Shown here: positions 24,929-37,127 of the stretch, one piece after another | How positions within the stretch are numbered: position 1 is the stretch's first letter | Layout: every line of letters begins with the position of its first letter | From: Typha latifolia | Lineage: Eukaryota; Streptophyta; Magnoliopsida; Poales; Typhaceae | Assembly: GCA_019914945.1 (NCBI GenBank) | Contig: CM034100.1 | Location: 12,721,096 to 12,785,095, forward strand | Reading direction: 5' to 3' | Length of the DNA stretch: 64,000 nucleotides | Program-made: the position numbers and the translations under genes | Notes under the pieces: model-generated | Told to the model about the DNA's origin: nothing | What the model saw: the letters and a program-made list of their open reading frames with translations, nothing else | The model's database searches: none

Positions 24929-27917
24929 TTGGGTGCACTGAGCTTAAGGGCGCGCACGTGCGGGACACGTGCGCCCCTTTCCTTCCCCTCACTCTCTCTT
25001 CTTTCTTCTCTTTCTTTCCTTCTTTCTTTTTCTTCTTCTCCCCGCCAGCAATCCTCACCACATCTCTTTCCCACCACATCGGAGCACCGTTGAAACCACC
25101 GACCCCTAGATCAAAGTGCCAGAGCTCTCTCATCTTCCAAGTAAGTGTGATTTGCAATTTATTGGTTAATTATAATTTTCCTTTGATTTTTCTCCTACTC
25201 TCGGTCACGTTGTGATCCGGCCAACCGGGTGCCTCGTGCCCTACCGCATTGGTCCGTTGAGCTTCCCTATTTTGCAAGGATACCCCTAGTGGCTTCCTTC
25301 GATGCCCTCGTGGCCGGAGCCATTGACCTCTTCTTGCCTAGGGGAGCGTGTCGGTGGTTTGGCAAGGTCACTAGTGGTTGTGTTAGTCGACAGCCCTCCT
25401 CCCCCTACTAATTAGGTTCTTGCCATCGGTGGGTGGTCCCCGTCTTCCCCACAGCTGGGTAGGCACATTGGGTGCCTTCCTCCGCTGGCAAGGCATTGGT
25501 CGGTTTATCTCTTGCCTTTCGATCGAGGTAAGGAAGGAGAGAGGGGAGTTCCTCAAGGCTCGGGCTAGGTGCAGCCAGCTTGAGCACTGGGTTGGGCTGG
25601 GTGTAGCCAACTTGAGCACTAGGTTTGGCTAGGTGCGGCCTAGCCCGGGGCCTGCGTGCCGGGCCGAGCTCGGTGCGGCCCAACTCGAGGCTTGCGTGCC
25701 GGGCTGGGCTGGGTACACTGCATGTAGCCCAGTCTAGGTTTGTATTAGGGTGTGGTTGGGCTGCATGTAGCCCAACCCATGTGTTGGGTTTAGGCTGTAG
25801 GTAGCCGAACCCATGTGATAGGTTTTCGGGCTGTGGCCCAGCCCATGAGGTCTTTAAACCTAGTTCTCTAAGGGCTTTGGGCCCATTTTTTTGTTGGTTT
25901 GTGCTTGGCCTTGAGCTGGCCAAGCCAATTAATTGCTTAATAATCTTTTTTAATTTATTGTAGTTATCTTATTCTTTTATTTTTATCAACCTAAACCCTA
26001 ATCATTAATCATTTTTAGTGAATAATAGTGTTTTCTTTATTAATTATCTTATAAGTTAATTTTAATGAATTAGATCGTGGCCTGAGAGTGCCGTTAACTT
26101 AATTTTAGCTAACTCTAATTGGGATTTAGTGTGGTCGTATATACTTGGTTAACTTAATTTTAGCAATCTGGGTGTATCTGTATTAATTGCTCCTATCGGA
26201 GTATTAATACAGATTACTATAGGGAAAGTATATTAAGTAGATTATCTTAATTAGCGAAGCGGATTAATTCAGTGTCACCCATGTGATTTACCTAAGTGAT
26301 AATAATTAGTGGAACGAGTATTTGAGGTAAATTATTTTAAATTGATTTTAATAATGTGCTAGGCGTCAGTACAACTATGCTAGCTCAACCCAATTAATAA
26401 ATATAAGAATCCGTAGAAGGACCTACCCAAGCCTATAGTGAACATTAGTATAGTTATTTAATTAATCAATGAGAATTATTTGTGCTTATGCTTTTTATTC
26501 CTCTCCTTGTCGAGGTGGACTCCGTACCCTATGAGGATAATTCCGTGGCGTAGTAGCGGCTAGTATCAAGAAAGCGGTTCAAACATGTGAAACTCCTATA
26601 ATCTAAGATTAGTATAGAGAATAAAATAACTTACCTTACGACATTATCCCATTCATAGCATGCATGTGTATATATTTTCCTTACTATTACTATTGCATGC
26701 CATGTATGGTAATTTATTTCACTATTCGGTAAAATTTCACATATCACGATTTCTGCGTATATTTATTGGGCATAAACATATATTTTAGCACGTAAGTATT
26801 ATGTCACTTGCACACGTGCACAACCATAAATGGGGTGACTATTTCGTCTCGATAGTATCTGACACCTCTCCAGTTAGGATTAGGGGCGAGGAATATTCTT
26901 ATACTTATATATATTAGGGTCCATGCCTGAGGTCTTAGTCTATTAATCACAGACAATTAGACAGCCATTTCACCAGACGATGGGCGATTTACTATTGATC
27001 AACGAGAGTCATACTTTTTAGAGTATTTAAGATAGAGAGAGAATGGTAGGGTGACATAGACCTAGTGGTACCCAATGACATAGGGTAGGGGTGTCTATGA
27101 GCGATGACTCATGATCTTCGCACGATGGTGCGATGATGTGGAGCCGAGGGCTTGGATGGTAGTATCGATATGCGATATTGACTTATGTGATGGGCTTACG
27201 ATTGAGTTTCTTAGTCTGTGGCAGCAGACAATTAGTCATATTGTTTGCTAGGTGATGAGCTGGTGATTCTATTGCTAGGATCTACCCTCTCTTGGGGGTA
27301 TTCGTGTGGTCAGGTGTGAGATGATGATATGGTGCCAACGAGCGTAGCTATGCTAGAGCCTAAGTTACAGACTTGGTAGTATGATGGGAAGCATGTTATA
27401 TGATGTAGCCTTGATATGGCCTATGGGTGGAGCTCAGTGTGAGTTCGAGTTTGAGAACTTGATAGTCCGAACTAGTGCATTGATGTAATAATGATACGCA
27501 TATTCATATTTACTTATTACTGTATCATTCATCACATTACTTTTAGACTATGAAAGTAGATACTTATTGGACTATATGCTCACCACCGTTTGGTGGAATT
27601 ATTTTTAGATTAATAGATGAACCTTGGGCCCAAAGAGGATGTGGCAAAGACTAACTTGAGTCTTCTAATTCTTATTCCTATTTTATCTTATAAATTAAGG
27701 TAAATGGCTTGTAGTTCCTACGTTGGCTTTGTCTTATTTTGTTATGGATATGTATTTTGGGCTTGTTGTGGGTGTTATGGACTTCTTGTCTGTATTTTTT
27801 TATGGAAATGTGAGTTTTTTGTTTGTATATTATATTAAAATATTGACCAGCAAGTCACGTGATAATCATGTAGATTTTACCCACGTGAGGGACACATGCT
27901 TGGTAGTGGATGTTTAC
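24929..27917 (+). mobile_element. 3-kb non-coding insert containing a long LTR-like repeat
   Basis: It begins with a G/C-rich ACGTGC-containing segment and a C/T-rich tract (24960-25045). It then has GC-rich GGGCT/GGTGCAGCC sequence with many iterated TAGCCCA/GCCCAAC words (25550-25860), and AT-rich DNA after that. The part from about 25.5 kb on is the inverted counterpart of 13.24-15.45 kb. Long ORFs in the GC-rich part (for example 25408-25923, - strand) are compositional, with no retroviral-type domain. It is most likely an LTR or a retrotransposon derivative lacking coding capacity. Confidence 0.6.
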
Positions 27918-28040
27918 ATATTAGCTCTCTTCTTCTGATATTAAAAATTAGACTACTTCTAGAATTAGCCTTATTTCATAAGTGAACAACACCTTAACAA
28001 TATTTTATTTCTGTATTTCTTTGAAGGCAAAAGGAAAATC
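27918..28040 (+). repeat. 123-bp direct repeat, right copy
   Basis: Partner of 24806-24928. Sequence beyond the two copies is unrelated (TTGGGTGCAC after the left, CTATTTCCAAT after the right). Confidence 0.9.
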
Positions 28041-28974
28041 CTATTTCCAATGTACATTTTTTAATCATATCATCTTCTAACTATTTATAAAATCTAAGAG
28101 AAGAACTTGGATTTTTTTTTAGCACCTAGATTTTCTGATTCTTTCTAATTTAACTTTCTATCTCCATGAATTAAAAAAAAATTAAATATATTTGATTATC
28201 ATATATTTATGCCCCAAATCACTTTACTCTATGTACTATAAAAAAAATCTTAAATTAGTCTATACACTTATGACTATAGTGAGATTGCTAGTTTTTCTAT
28301 TAAATTTAATTACGCATCATTTAGCGGTATTATCTTAAAAACTCACATGTCTTGTCTAACAAATGCAATGAAATATTTTGATCATTTTGGTGCTATCTAA
28401 TTAAGTTTAATAGAAAAATTAATGGTTTTATTTTAATCATAAGCACAATAACTGGTTTAAAATTTTTTAAAGTACAACAAGGTAAAATAATTTGGGATGG
28501 GATAATAAAATATATTTAACCAAAAAATATCATATTGTAGTTAAGTGAGGACCACATGATTAGAGATAAAACAGAAAAACATTATTTCGTCTTTTTCCCT
28601 CTTATTTCCTTTGATCAAAGTCCAAAGACAAGAATGAATGTAACTTTTTAACACCATTTACTACTAGTAAAAACGTAAGAGAGTCCCACATGAATCAAAA
28701 GAGAAAGGAGTTGCCTTTTCTTTTCTTTTTCTTTTTCTTTTTCTTTGAAAGGGATTGCCTTTAACCTGTAAAAGGATGCCAATCTTGAGATATATGCTGT
28801 TCTTCTTTACTGCAAAGAGGACAAGATTGGGACACACATGATATCCACAGCAACGTACACCTTTGTGCCGCATCAGAATTGGTTGGCAGAAGGACTAAAT
28901 ATCTATGAGGGTTTGCAAATTTGTAGTTATCATTAAAAAAAATACTTTTAAGCGTGAAAACCATTCGGACAGTA
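28041..28974. other. Spacer with no recognised gene
   Basis: AT-rich. A CTTTTT/CTTTTC run lies at 28713-28746. Nothing is supported as coding. Confidence 0.45.
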
Positions 28975-29517
28975 CTCAATCTATATCCGAATTTATATTT
29001 TTAGTCCGAATACGAATTCGGATACGGATATTAGATGGATAATAAAATTTACAACTATATCCTAACTAAATAGATACGAATAATTTTCGAATATTGGATC
29101 AGATCTTAAACGAATATTGATTGAATTTAAAAGAATTATAATATTTTATTTAGATATAATTAACATAAAAATATTAAGAGTTTTATAACAAATAAATTTT
29201 TTGTATGTCAAATATATAAAATTAGAGAAATTAATCTCTATATATAATATATAACGTATTATTAGTAATAATATTAATATTTACTATTTAAATAAGCAAT
29301 CTAAAAATTGTAAATCATTCAAAAAAATATGCGGGTAAATGGATATCCGATATCTGTATTCGAATCCGAAAAATATATCCGATCCATATCTGAATCGGTA
29401 TCCGAATTTTTTTTAAAACTCTATCCGTATCCGAATTGGATAAAAATTTTCTATCTGAATCGGATCGAATAGTAGGTTGGGTCGGATCAGAATTAATCCG
29501 ACCCATTTTTACCCCTA
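28975..29517 (-). mobile_element. Short non-autonomous DNA-transposon-like repeat
   Basis: The complement begins AGGGGTAAAAATGGGTCGGAT at 29517 and passes through ATCCGAT/GGATACGGA words. It then shares about 250 bp of AT-rich body with 62740-63000, for example TTACTATTTAAATAAGCAA (29281-29299 and 62964-62982) and ATTAGTAA-x-ATATTAATATTTACTA. The inner end near 28975 again has ATCCGAA words. No ORF is present. Family assignment (hAT-like) rests only on the terminus. Confidence 0.6.
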
Positions 29518-29946
29518 CTTCTAACTCTCCACCTACCTACTTAACAGCATCCATGTCACAATAGGAGTAAATCAAATTAAAATGGTATATAGATATCATG
29601 TTAGATTTTTTATTTATTTGATTGATCACTGGACTTCGAATATAGATTAGATAAGAGAGTCGATCCGACTCCCTTTGATATATAGATTTGACAGTTGAGT
29701 TAACTCTTTTAAGAAATGGATCATCTATATGTGTTGTTGTTTTCTTCATTCAGAATTGGAGTACCTATGAAAACAAGTATTATAATTATGTTTACCTCTC
29801 AGGATTTTTTGTGTTACTATTGGTGCTCCTTCCACTCTCAAAGTTTCTTAATCCGTGAATTAATTCTATTACTATTCTTGTACAAGCACGCTTAAGTGCA
29901 AATTCCGATCAATTTAAGATGCTTTACTCATTGTACAGTTTAATAG

Positions 29947-29982
<36 letters not shown>

Positions 29983-31460
29983 TCTGGAAAAGGCCATTAA
30001 TTTCCATAACAAGACTCACAGTGACCGTGGTGATAAGGAAAAGTGTTAGCTTCTTGTTTCTGCTGGGCTTTTGGGACGTCAAAGGGGAAGAAATTATAGC
30101 AATGCCTGGCGAGTGGCGAATGAGGTATCTATCTATCTATCTATCCACTTGTTTCTTGGACGTACAAGGAGCATTGTGGGACCTACAAGTGGAGGCGATC
30201 AGTTTTGTTCTCCATTACTTCATAACAACCACCCTAACCCCACCTCACAAGGTTACAAAGGCCATCTGTTCGCCATCTTATGAGTTCCCATGCCACTTTG
30301 AGACAGCTTTAATTTTTTTTTTTTTTAATAGTTTTTTTTAGTCCATACCTACCAAAATATTTTTATTTGTGTTTGCATAGATGGCATTGATACTAATTTT
30401 TTTTTATGAATTATAAGGTAAAATGTTAATTATTTAAAGAAAATGCTTCAGATCCTCCCAAGTGTCATTCTTTGTAAGTGCTACCCATTTATAAGGTGTT
30501 CTACGTGGCAAATTTGTAATCATACTTGGTTTAAAAATAATATTTTATGTATATTTTTTTTTTACCTTTATTAACATTCACCATTTTTTATGTATTATAT
30601 TTTTACTCTCGTCACGTTCAACATTACACTCATCCTATTAATAACTTAATATTTTTCTTTGATTAAAAAAGGAGCTACTAAGCTAGCTAAAAATTAATTA
30701 AAACAGTTGGGATAAAAAACCCTAAGGGTGTCAATAGAGATAATAGAATCAAGTTTAGAAGGAAACAGTAGTACTCAGCCCTTTGGAACACAAAAATTTG
30801 ATGCATTCGAAAACAGGTAGCCCAATCGGCTTGCCCTATTATAATTTCGAATCTATATATGCGTGAACAGAAGCAAAGAAAATAAAGTTTGATAATAACT
30901 ATCTCCATTAACAAATAATGTCCCGAATGACCCAAGAGGGATTTTTATGCTAGAGTCATGTATGTAAATAAGAATATGCATATTTAAATATTTTTATAGT
31001 TAAATTAATTAAATTTTAATGGTTATAGGGATTTCTTTTACAAATAAAAAAAATAGGGGGTTTTGGTGGGTACATAAACAAATATTAACTTTAAATGGGT
31101 ATAAACGTAAATAAGAGAATTTATTCAGTCCATTATTTGGCTAAAAGATAAGAGGTGGGATGAGGGTGGAAATAGGCATTCTTACCTTGTTGCAGTCTTT
31201 GTCAACTATGGCAGTCATGTAGGATTCCAAATCAGTGAGTTGAACAACTCATGCAGAATAATAAAAGAAAAATAAAATAAAAATCTGGCTCTCATTATTC
31301 AACCAAGCCATAGGCAAGCAGGTAGGAAGCTCAACTCCCTGAAGGTCAATACAAAGATGCTTATTCTTCCACATCTCTTCTCCTCCACATCTCCTTGGTA
31401 GTAATAGGATCATCATAGGAACAGGCAGAAGAAGATCCAGGACCCTTTGCCAGTACCAAG
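29518..31460. other. Spacer upstream of GT61 copy 4
   Basis: No supported gene. It has (CT)n followed by (TA)n at about 29947-29980, and an ATCT tetranucleotide run at 30127-30146. ORFs across these runs are low complexity. The last 200 bases, which probably carry the promoter and leader of copy 4, contain AAATAAAATAAAAA at 31268-31283. Confidence 0.5.
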
Positions 31461-33755
31461 ATGGGGGACAAGTCCAAGCTGGTTAGAAATCTCAGAGTTG
31501 AATCACAGAGATTTAGGCTGCTTGTGATTGTTATTGGGTGTTTTCTTGTCACCTTAACCTTCATTGTGGTGTCCAAACCTGAAGCAATTCTTTTCACCAG
31601 CTGTAAGTTTTCTGAGATCCTTGTCATTTTCTTAGATGCACATCTTCCTGTTTTGAGCTAATTCTGAACAAGTGTTTCAGCAAGCACAAAGCTTTCACTG
31701 GATGAATCTTTGCCTGATTTCACTGACACAGAGACCATTACTCATCAAGACCCAAGTGAGTTTCTTGTTGTTCTGAAAATCCTTATCTAAGCTAGAAATA
31801 TGCCACGAATCATTTTTTTCACCCCCTTTTTTTGGTCTTTTTCAGGTGAAGATTCTGAGGCAGGGATTGAAGTAGATGAGAGCAAACCCAAATGTAATGG
31901 TTTTCTCAATTCTTGATTTGGTTTAGTCCAAAGTTTTTGATTTCTTAAAGGCCTTAAAAATTTTGCAGGGAGCAGCAATGAAGCTGAGCAGAAAATTGAA
32001 GATGTGCCAAAGCATAAACTTACTCTCCCAACAGTTTCAAATTACACCATCAAAGACTCAGATCAAGAGGAGAAAACATTTGAGTCAGATCAGCCAGGTT
32101 ACAAGTTTCATGCAGTCTTAAAATTAATTTTCATGCCAAATATTTTCTCCTCTGCAGCTCTCTTGATTAGTCCCGATTTTGTGACTAATATTTTACAAAC
32201 ATCACAGGGGCTAAAAGAGAGGCTGAGGAGAAGAGTGACCAATGTAATGATCCAGGATCTTGTGTAGGTAAAGAAAAGCATAAAGTTACACTCCCAACTG
32301 TCTCGAATTATACAATCAACGACTCGGACCAGGTGGAATTAACTGAGACCAAGCAACCAGGTATCCTATGATCATTCTTTGTTTGCTTTGTTTTCTTTAA
32401 GGAAATCATGATTGCATACTTGATGAGATAAATAAGTCCTCCAAATCTTTACAGAGAGTGAAATTGAGCTTGGGACCAATCCAAACCAGAGAGAAGAGGC
32501 AACAGAATCCAGGCAGCCAGGTATGTTTCATCAGAAAAATGTAATGCCTACATCTCAGCAAGTGATCGAGGTGTCCTAATTTGGAGGTACAACAACAGGC
32601 ATGAAGCTGGAGATGAAGCAACTTTGCGATTTTTCAGACTTCAGATCGAATATCTGTGAGATGGATGGCGATATCAGGATTCAGCCAAAATCTTCGTCGA
32701 TTTTATTTATGGAGTCCTCTAACTCACAAAGGGATGAATTGTGGAAAATTAAACCTTATCCTCGTAAGGGCGATGAGTTTTGCCTGAGCCATGTCACAGA
32801 GCTGACAGTGAAATCAAGCAAAGAAGCTCCTCAATGTACCAAGTATCACAACGTGCCTGCCTTAGTCTTCTCGATCAGCGGTTACACCGGAAACCTATTC
32901 CATGACTTCACCGACGTGATGGTACCGCTATTTACGACGGCCAACCAATTCAATGGTGAAGTCCAATTCCTCTTAACTGATATGCATCCTTGGTGGGTAA
33001 TTAAGTACGAAAAAGTTCTTCAAAAGCTGTCAAACTACCCTGTAATTGACTTCAACAAGGATGATCAAGTGCATTGCTTCAAGCACGCCGTTGTTGGTCT
33101 TCGAGCTTACAAGGAATTCACCATTGATTCATCGAAATCTCCTAATGGTTATTCAATGATCGACTTCAATCGGTTCATGAGGCGCGCATTCTCATTGGAG
33201 AGGGAAGCAACAACTGTGGTAGGGGAAGTCCCTAACAAGAAGCCAAGGCTTCTTATCATATCAAGGAAGCGAACTCGAGCTTTTACCAATCTTAATGAGA
33301 TTGCTGCAATGGCTGAAGACTTAGGCTATGAAGTTGTTATCAATGAAGCAGATGTCGGCTCAGATATCTCAAAATTCGCAGAGATAGTTAATTCTTGCGA
33401 TGTTATGATGGGTGTCCATGGTGCTGGACTAACCAACTGTGTGTTCCTTCCTCCGAACGCGACATTGATTCAGATTGTTCCATGGGGTGGACTAGATTGG
33501 ATAGCTAGGCTGGACTTTGGAGATCCTGCCAATGCCATGGGTATTCGATACTCACAGTACAGTATTACAGTAGATGAGAGCACTCTTCTCGAGCAATATC
33601 CAAGAGACCATGAGATCTTCACAAATCCGTTTGCATTCCACAAGCGCGGTTTCGACTTCATCAGGAAGACATTCATGGATCAGCAAAATGTGAAGCTTGA
33701 TGTCAGGAGGTTTAGGAGTGTTCTGTTGGAAGCACTTGATCATCTTCACTCTTAG
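31461..33755 (+). CDS. GT61 glycosyltransferase, complete seven-exon gene with duplicated stem exons (copy 4)
   Basis: Predicted exons are 31461-31602, 31681-31755, 31846-31893, 31969-32097, 32208-32360, 32455-32520 and 32599-33755, all phase-1 GT/AG introns, giving 589 residues, the longest in the array. A signal anchor lies at about residues 20-37 (LLVIVIGCFLVTLTFIVV). The lumenal stem occupies about 40-205 and is acidic. Within it exon 4 carries HKLTLPTVSNYTIKDSDQ and exon 5 carries HKVTLPTVSNYTINDSDQ, and exons 4, 5 and 6 all end in a QPG-coding junction. This indicates an exon duplication, perhaps triplication. The last exon has the catalytic DUF563 domain: CEMDGDIR, TGNLFHDFTDVMVPLF and HGAGLTN (His near 478). 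Expected Golgi type II enzyme of the xylan arabinosyl/xylosyltransferase group; substrate unknown. Coding GC is low, as in copy 2. It lies tail-to-tail with copy 5, 3.4 kb away. Confidence 0.93.
31969..32360 (+). repeat. Duplicated stem exons 4 and 5 of GT61 copy 4
   Basis: Exon 4 (31969-32097) and exon 5 (32208-32360) encode the same segment of about 31 residues in tandem, beginning KHK-L/V-TLPTVSNYTI. They share a phase-1 intron on both sides, so the duplication adds sequence without shifting frame. Exon 5 has an extra, unmatched 5' portion. Confidence 0.85.
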
Positions 33756-35390
33756 ACTAGTCTGAGACATTCTATTTGGAGGATTCTTGTATAAGTTAAT
33801 TTCAATTCATTTTTTGGCTTCTTTTCCACCGATTAGTTTCAGTCTTCTGTTCAGTCACAAGAAAGATGATATTTATTGATGTAAAATTTTACTACTGGAA
33901 CATGAATCAAATCATTACTGGCTCAAACTTACTAGAAAGATCAAACTCTATGACTTCTCAATTCAGCTTTGACACTGAAATTCCGACGAAAACCTTCAGC
34001 AAATAAGAGTAATTGCGACTCTTTGGTACTGGCAAGCTAAAATTTCAGAAAAGTCAGTAGATCTAGCTGAACTGGTTGATACTTTCACAGTTTTAAGTCT
34101 AGCAAACAACTCATGTTGTGCCACGAAAGAAGTTTAAAAAGAGGAAGTCCTGAGTAGACTTAGTCGAAACCTACTAAGATGGATCTATACATTTCATCAC
34201 CAAATTGAAGACTTATTCCTGTATCATCTTTTTCCTTTTGAAGTGGTAAATAAAGTCTTACCTACTCTTATCTTTCTTCTCTAAGAAAACAATTGAAGGA
34301 GAAGAGTAACAACTATGCTTTTCTAAAGTGGAGGTATATTTAAAGGAGAACGGCAATTCAACTTCATTACAAACTCTTAGTTCTATATTAGAGTATGGAC
34401 TCCTTTGTCATCTAGGTAACAATAGTCATTTAAGTTCGAACTGATTAAATTCATGTAGATCATGCTAACCTTCACTTGCTACTTAGTCAAACTTCAATTA
34501 TGCATAGTTTTGTATATACATCAATGAAGGAAATAGAGATAGATCTACAAGTAAAATATCAATGACTGGTAGGAAGAAAGTAGTATCTCCTTGAAGAGGT
34601 CATAATTAATTTGGGTAGGTTTGGGTCGACATTCAACATTGTTTTCAGAGCTTAACTTGAAGTTGTCAATAGAAAATAATAGCTTAAAAAAAATAAAAAA
34701 TAATGAGTCAAATACCAGCTATAGTTATCTGTAACCGTTAAATTATACAACATGAGCACATCAAGCTAGACCATGCTTATATTTAATTCGAGATTTATCC
34801 GTTGAACCGCTAGCTTAATTCTTCATTTATGTCCATAGTTTCATAGAATATACTTCTTAGGAAAACAAAATTGAGGGTTATATTTGTGTCAAAGTCTGTT
34901 TCGCTTAGATCGATTGATCGATCGCACGTCTCCTCCTCCTTAGTGAACTAAGCATTAATATGAAAAATATTTATTTTGTTGCATGTGATGCAAGATTGAC
35001 CTAACTTGTTCACATAGGAAAAGACTAAGTGATTCATATGCGACAAAAATGTAAAAATAAATCAAATTGCTGGCCATGAACTTAAAAACGAGGGCATTGT
35101 ACTTTGTTGACATAGTCTAAGCCAAAATTATGTCATGGTGGTTAGCATGGCATTGTCTCCAAGAGATTGATTGAATGCTACATCCACCGTTTTGGTTTAA
35201 CTATATATCTAACTCGGTCTAATTAATATCTCCATCTATATTCTTCTCCCATACACGCTTAACTACTCACCAAGTAGAATGAGCTGTTAATTTATGTATA
35301 ATTTCTAGTCAAATTTGATGGCTCATCTGCACCACTAATAGGGACAAAGAGCTGGATTTTTGTGCAAAGATAATATAATATTTTACTACA

Positions 35391-35392
35391 AG

Positions 35393-35427
<35 letters not shown>
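35391..35427. repeat. (GAAA)n(GA)n microsatellite
   Basis: AGAAAGAAAGAAAGAAAG followed by AGAGAGAGAGAG in the copy 4/copy 5 spacer. Confidence 0.85.
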
Positions 35428-35884
35428 ATAAATTGCTAGCTATTTGCCTTGGGAGAAATGGAATCTTAGCATAAGGCAACTAGGAGAGAGGAGGATGGGA
35501 AGAGCACGCAAAGAACCAAAATTTGTGCTCCAAATTGATGCAAAAAAAAAAAGTAGTCCTTTTTAAAGGATCAAAGCATGAAAGTGCTGAAAATGCTGAA
35601 GTGTACATGTCTCTTTATTGTTATGTTCCTTTATGATGATCTTTTTCTCTCTCTGTCCATGAGGTTAGAGTGCATCAAGTTTAGGTTAAACTTGGGTTAA
35701 TATTTTTTAATCACATTACTTCATTAAGATACATACATCACTTGACTATGAGAAAATGATTTTTAGTTCTACTTGATGGAATATGTCCAGAAATAGAAAA
35801 AAAAAACAAGGTACTCTTTGTTCTTTAAGAATTTTTGCAATTGAAAGTACAAAGATAGATTTTAATTTTTAGTATCTGTAATAC

Positions 35885-36535
35885 GATAAAGCCCAAATAG
35901 TTTCTGATATCAAGTATTACAAATTTTTTGGAAGCTTGATGGATGGCTTTTTCTAAAGCAATCCACTCTTAGATGTCAATTGTTACAAATTTGTCACACA
36001 TGTACCCGACAAGAACTTCCATTAATCTCTTCTTCTTTAGTGATAATAAAAAATTCGAAAGGATAGTGTGCACAAGATTACACGGCAATGCTCCAAGACT
36101 ATTTTACATTCATAAAATATCTCTTTAAATTATTGCTCATTTCTATACGAATTGCTTATCTATTTTTCAACTAGTGTCTCAGGACAAATAGTTTCTGATA
36201 TCAAGTATGAAACTCGGTGGTCATTACTTTCGCATAAATTGACATGTAGTTTACTCCTTCGTCTATAAGCTTGTGAATTCTTTTCTTTTATTTATTGAGA
36301 CTGATTCAGTTCTAAGACTTGGTCGCCAGAAAAAAAAAACAAAGGAATTGACATGTAGTTTACTCCTTCGTCTATAAGCTTGTGAATTCTTTTCTTTTAT
36401 TTATTTTTAATAAGCTTGTGAATTCTAATTGACCAAAGTTACATGGCAATGCTCCAAGACTATTTTACATTCATAAAATATCTCTTTAAACTGTTGCTCA
36501 TTTCTATACGATCGACTTAGTAGTCTCAGGACAAT
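35885..36535 (+). repeat. Nested local direct duplications
   Basis: Three interleaved direct repeats. GGCAATGCTCCAAGACTATT with about 75 bp of following sequence is at 36083 and 36445. TTGACATGTAGTTTACTCCT with about 55 bp of following sequence is at 36239 and 36349. ATAGTTTCTGATATCAAGTAT is split over 35896-35915 and 36188-36207. The order suggests successive slippage or unequal-exchange events. Confidence 0.85.
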
Positions 36536-37127
36536 TTAAAAATAAAAATCAGGAAAAACTTTTTATATGCTATTTCATTTTGGTTTTTGTTAGATTTTTC
36601 TGTTAAGTGAGCGGTATGTGATCACTTTTTGGCTTTCTAGACATGATTTAGTATCGAAAATAAAATAATTATTTGACGTTTTCTATTTACATAATATTAT
36701 TATAGGGTGAAAAGTTTTAATAGTTTAGAGTCTTAGTGTAATTATCTAAATATATATTCTTCATCTATTTGTCAGTGTGGGCCCTTTATTTGTTTGCCAG
36801 CCAGTAAATTTGATAATAATTATAAAAGATGAAATCCTCTCATACAAGAACATATACAGTTCTTCTTAAAAGAAGAAGAAGAAGAAGTGGAGACACACTT
36901 CGAGAAATATCTAGAAAAAGAAAGAAAGAAAAAAAAAACAAAAAAAAAAAATTTAAAGTCTCTCTACTCTTAGCACAATGTAATAAGAACAGATGAAGTA
37001 AAACTTTAATCTGTTTGTGAACATTTACACCGAAAAAGCTTAATCGTCTTATAAACGAAACAATTCAAAACGAATTTGGAAAAGAAAAGAAGAAGAGAAG
37101 GAATTAAAATGGATGGTAATTATATAA

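Larger units (their letters stand above)
33756..37127. other. Intergenic region between convergent GT61 copies 4 and 5
   Basis: AT-rich, no supported gene. It includes a GAAA/GA microsatellite at 35391-35427 and a set of nested local duplications at 35880-36540, listed separately. (AAG)n and A-rich tracts at 36870-36950 precede the 3' end of copy 5. Confidence 0.55.

Noticed and set aside
25408..25923. 171-codon - strand ORF in the GC-rich insert
   Set aside because: Composed of iterated Pro/Ala/His-rich segments from TAGCCCA-type repeats; no domain and inside a repeat.
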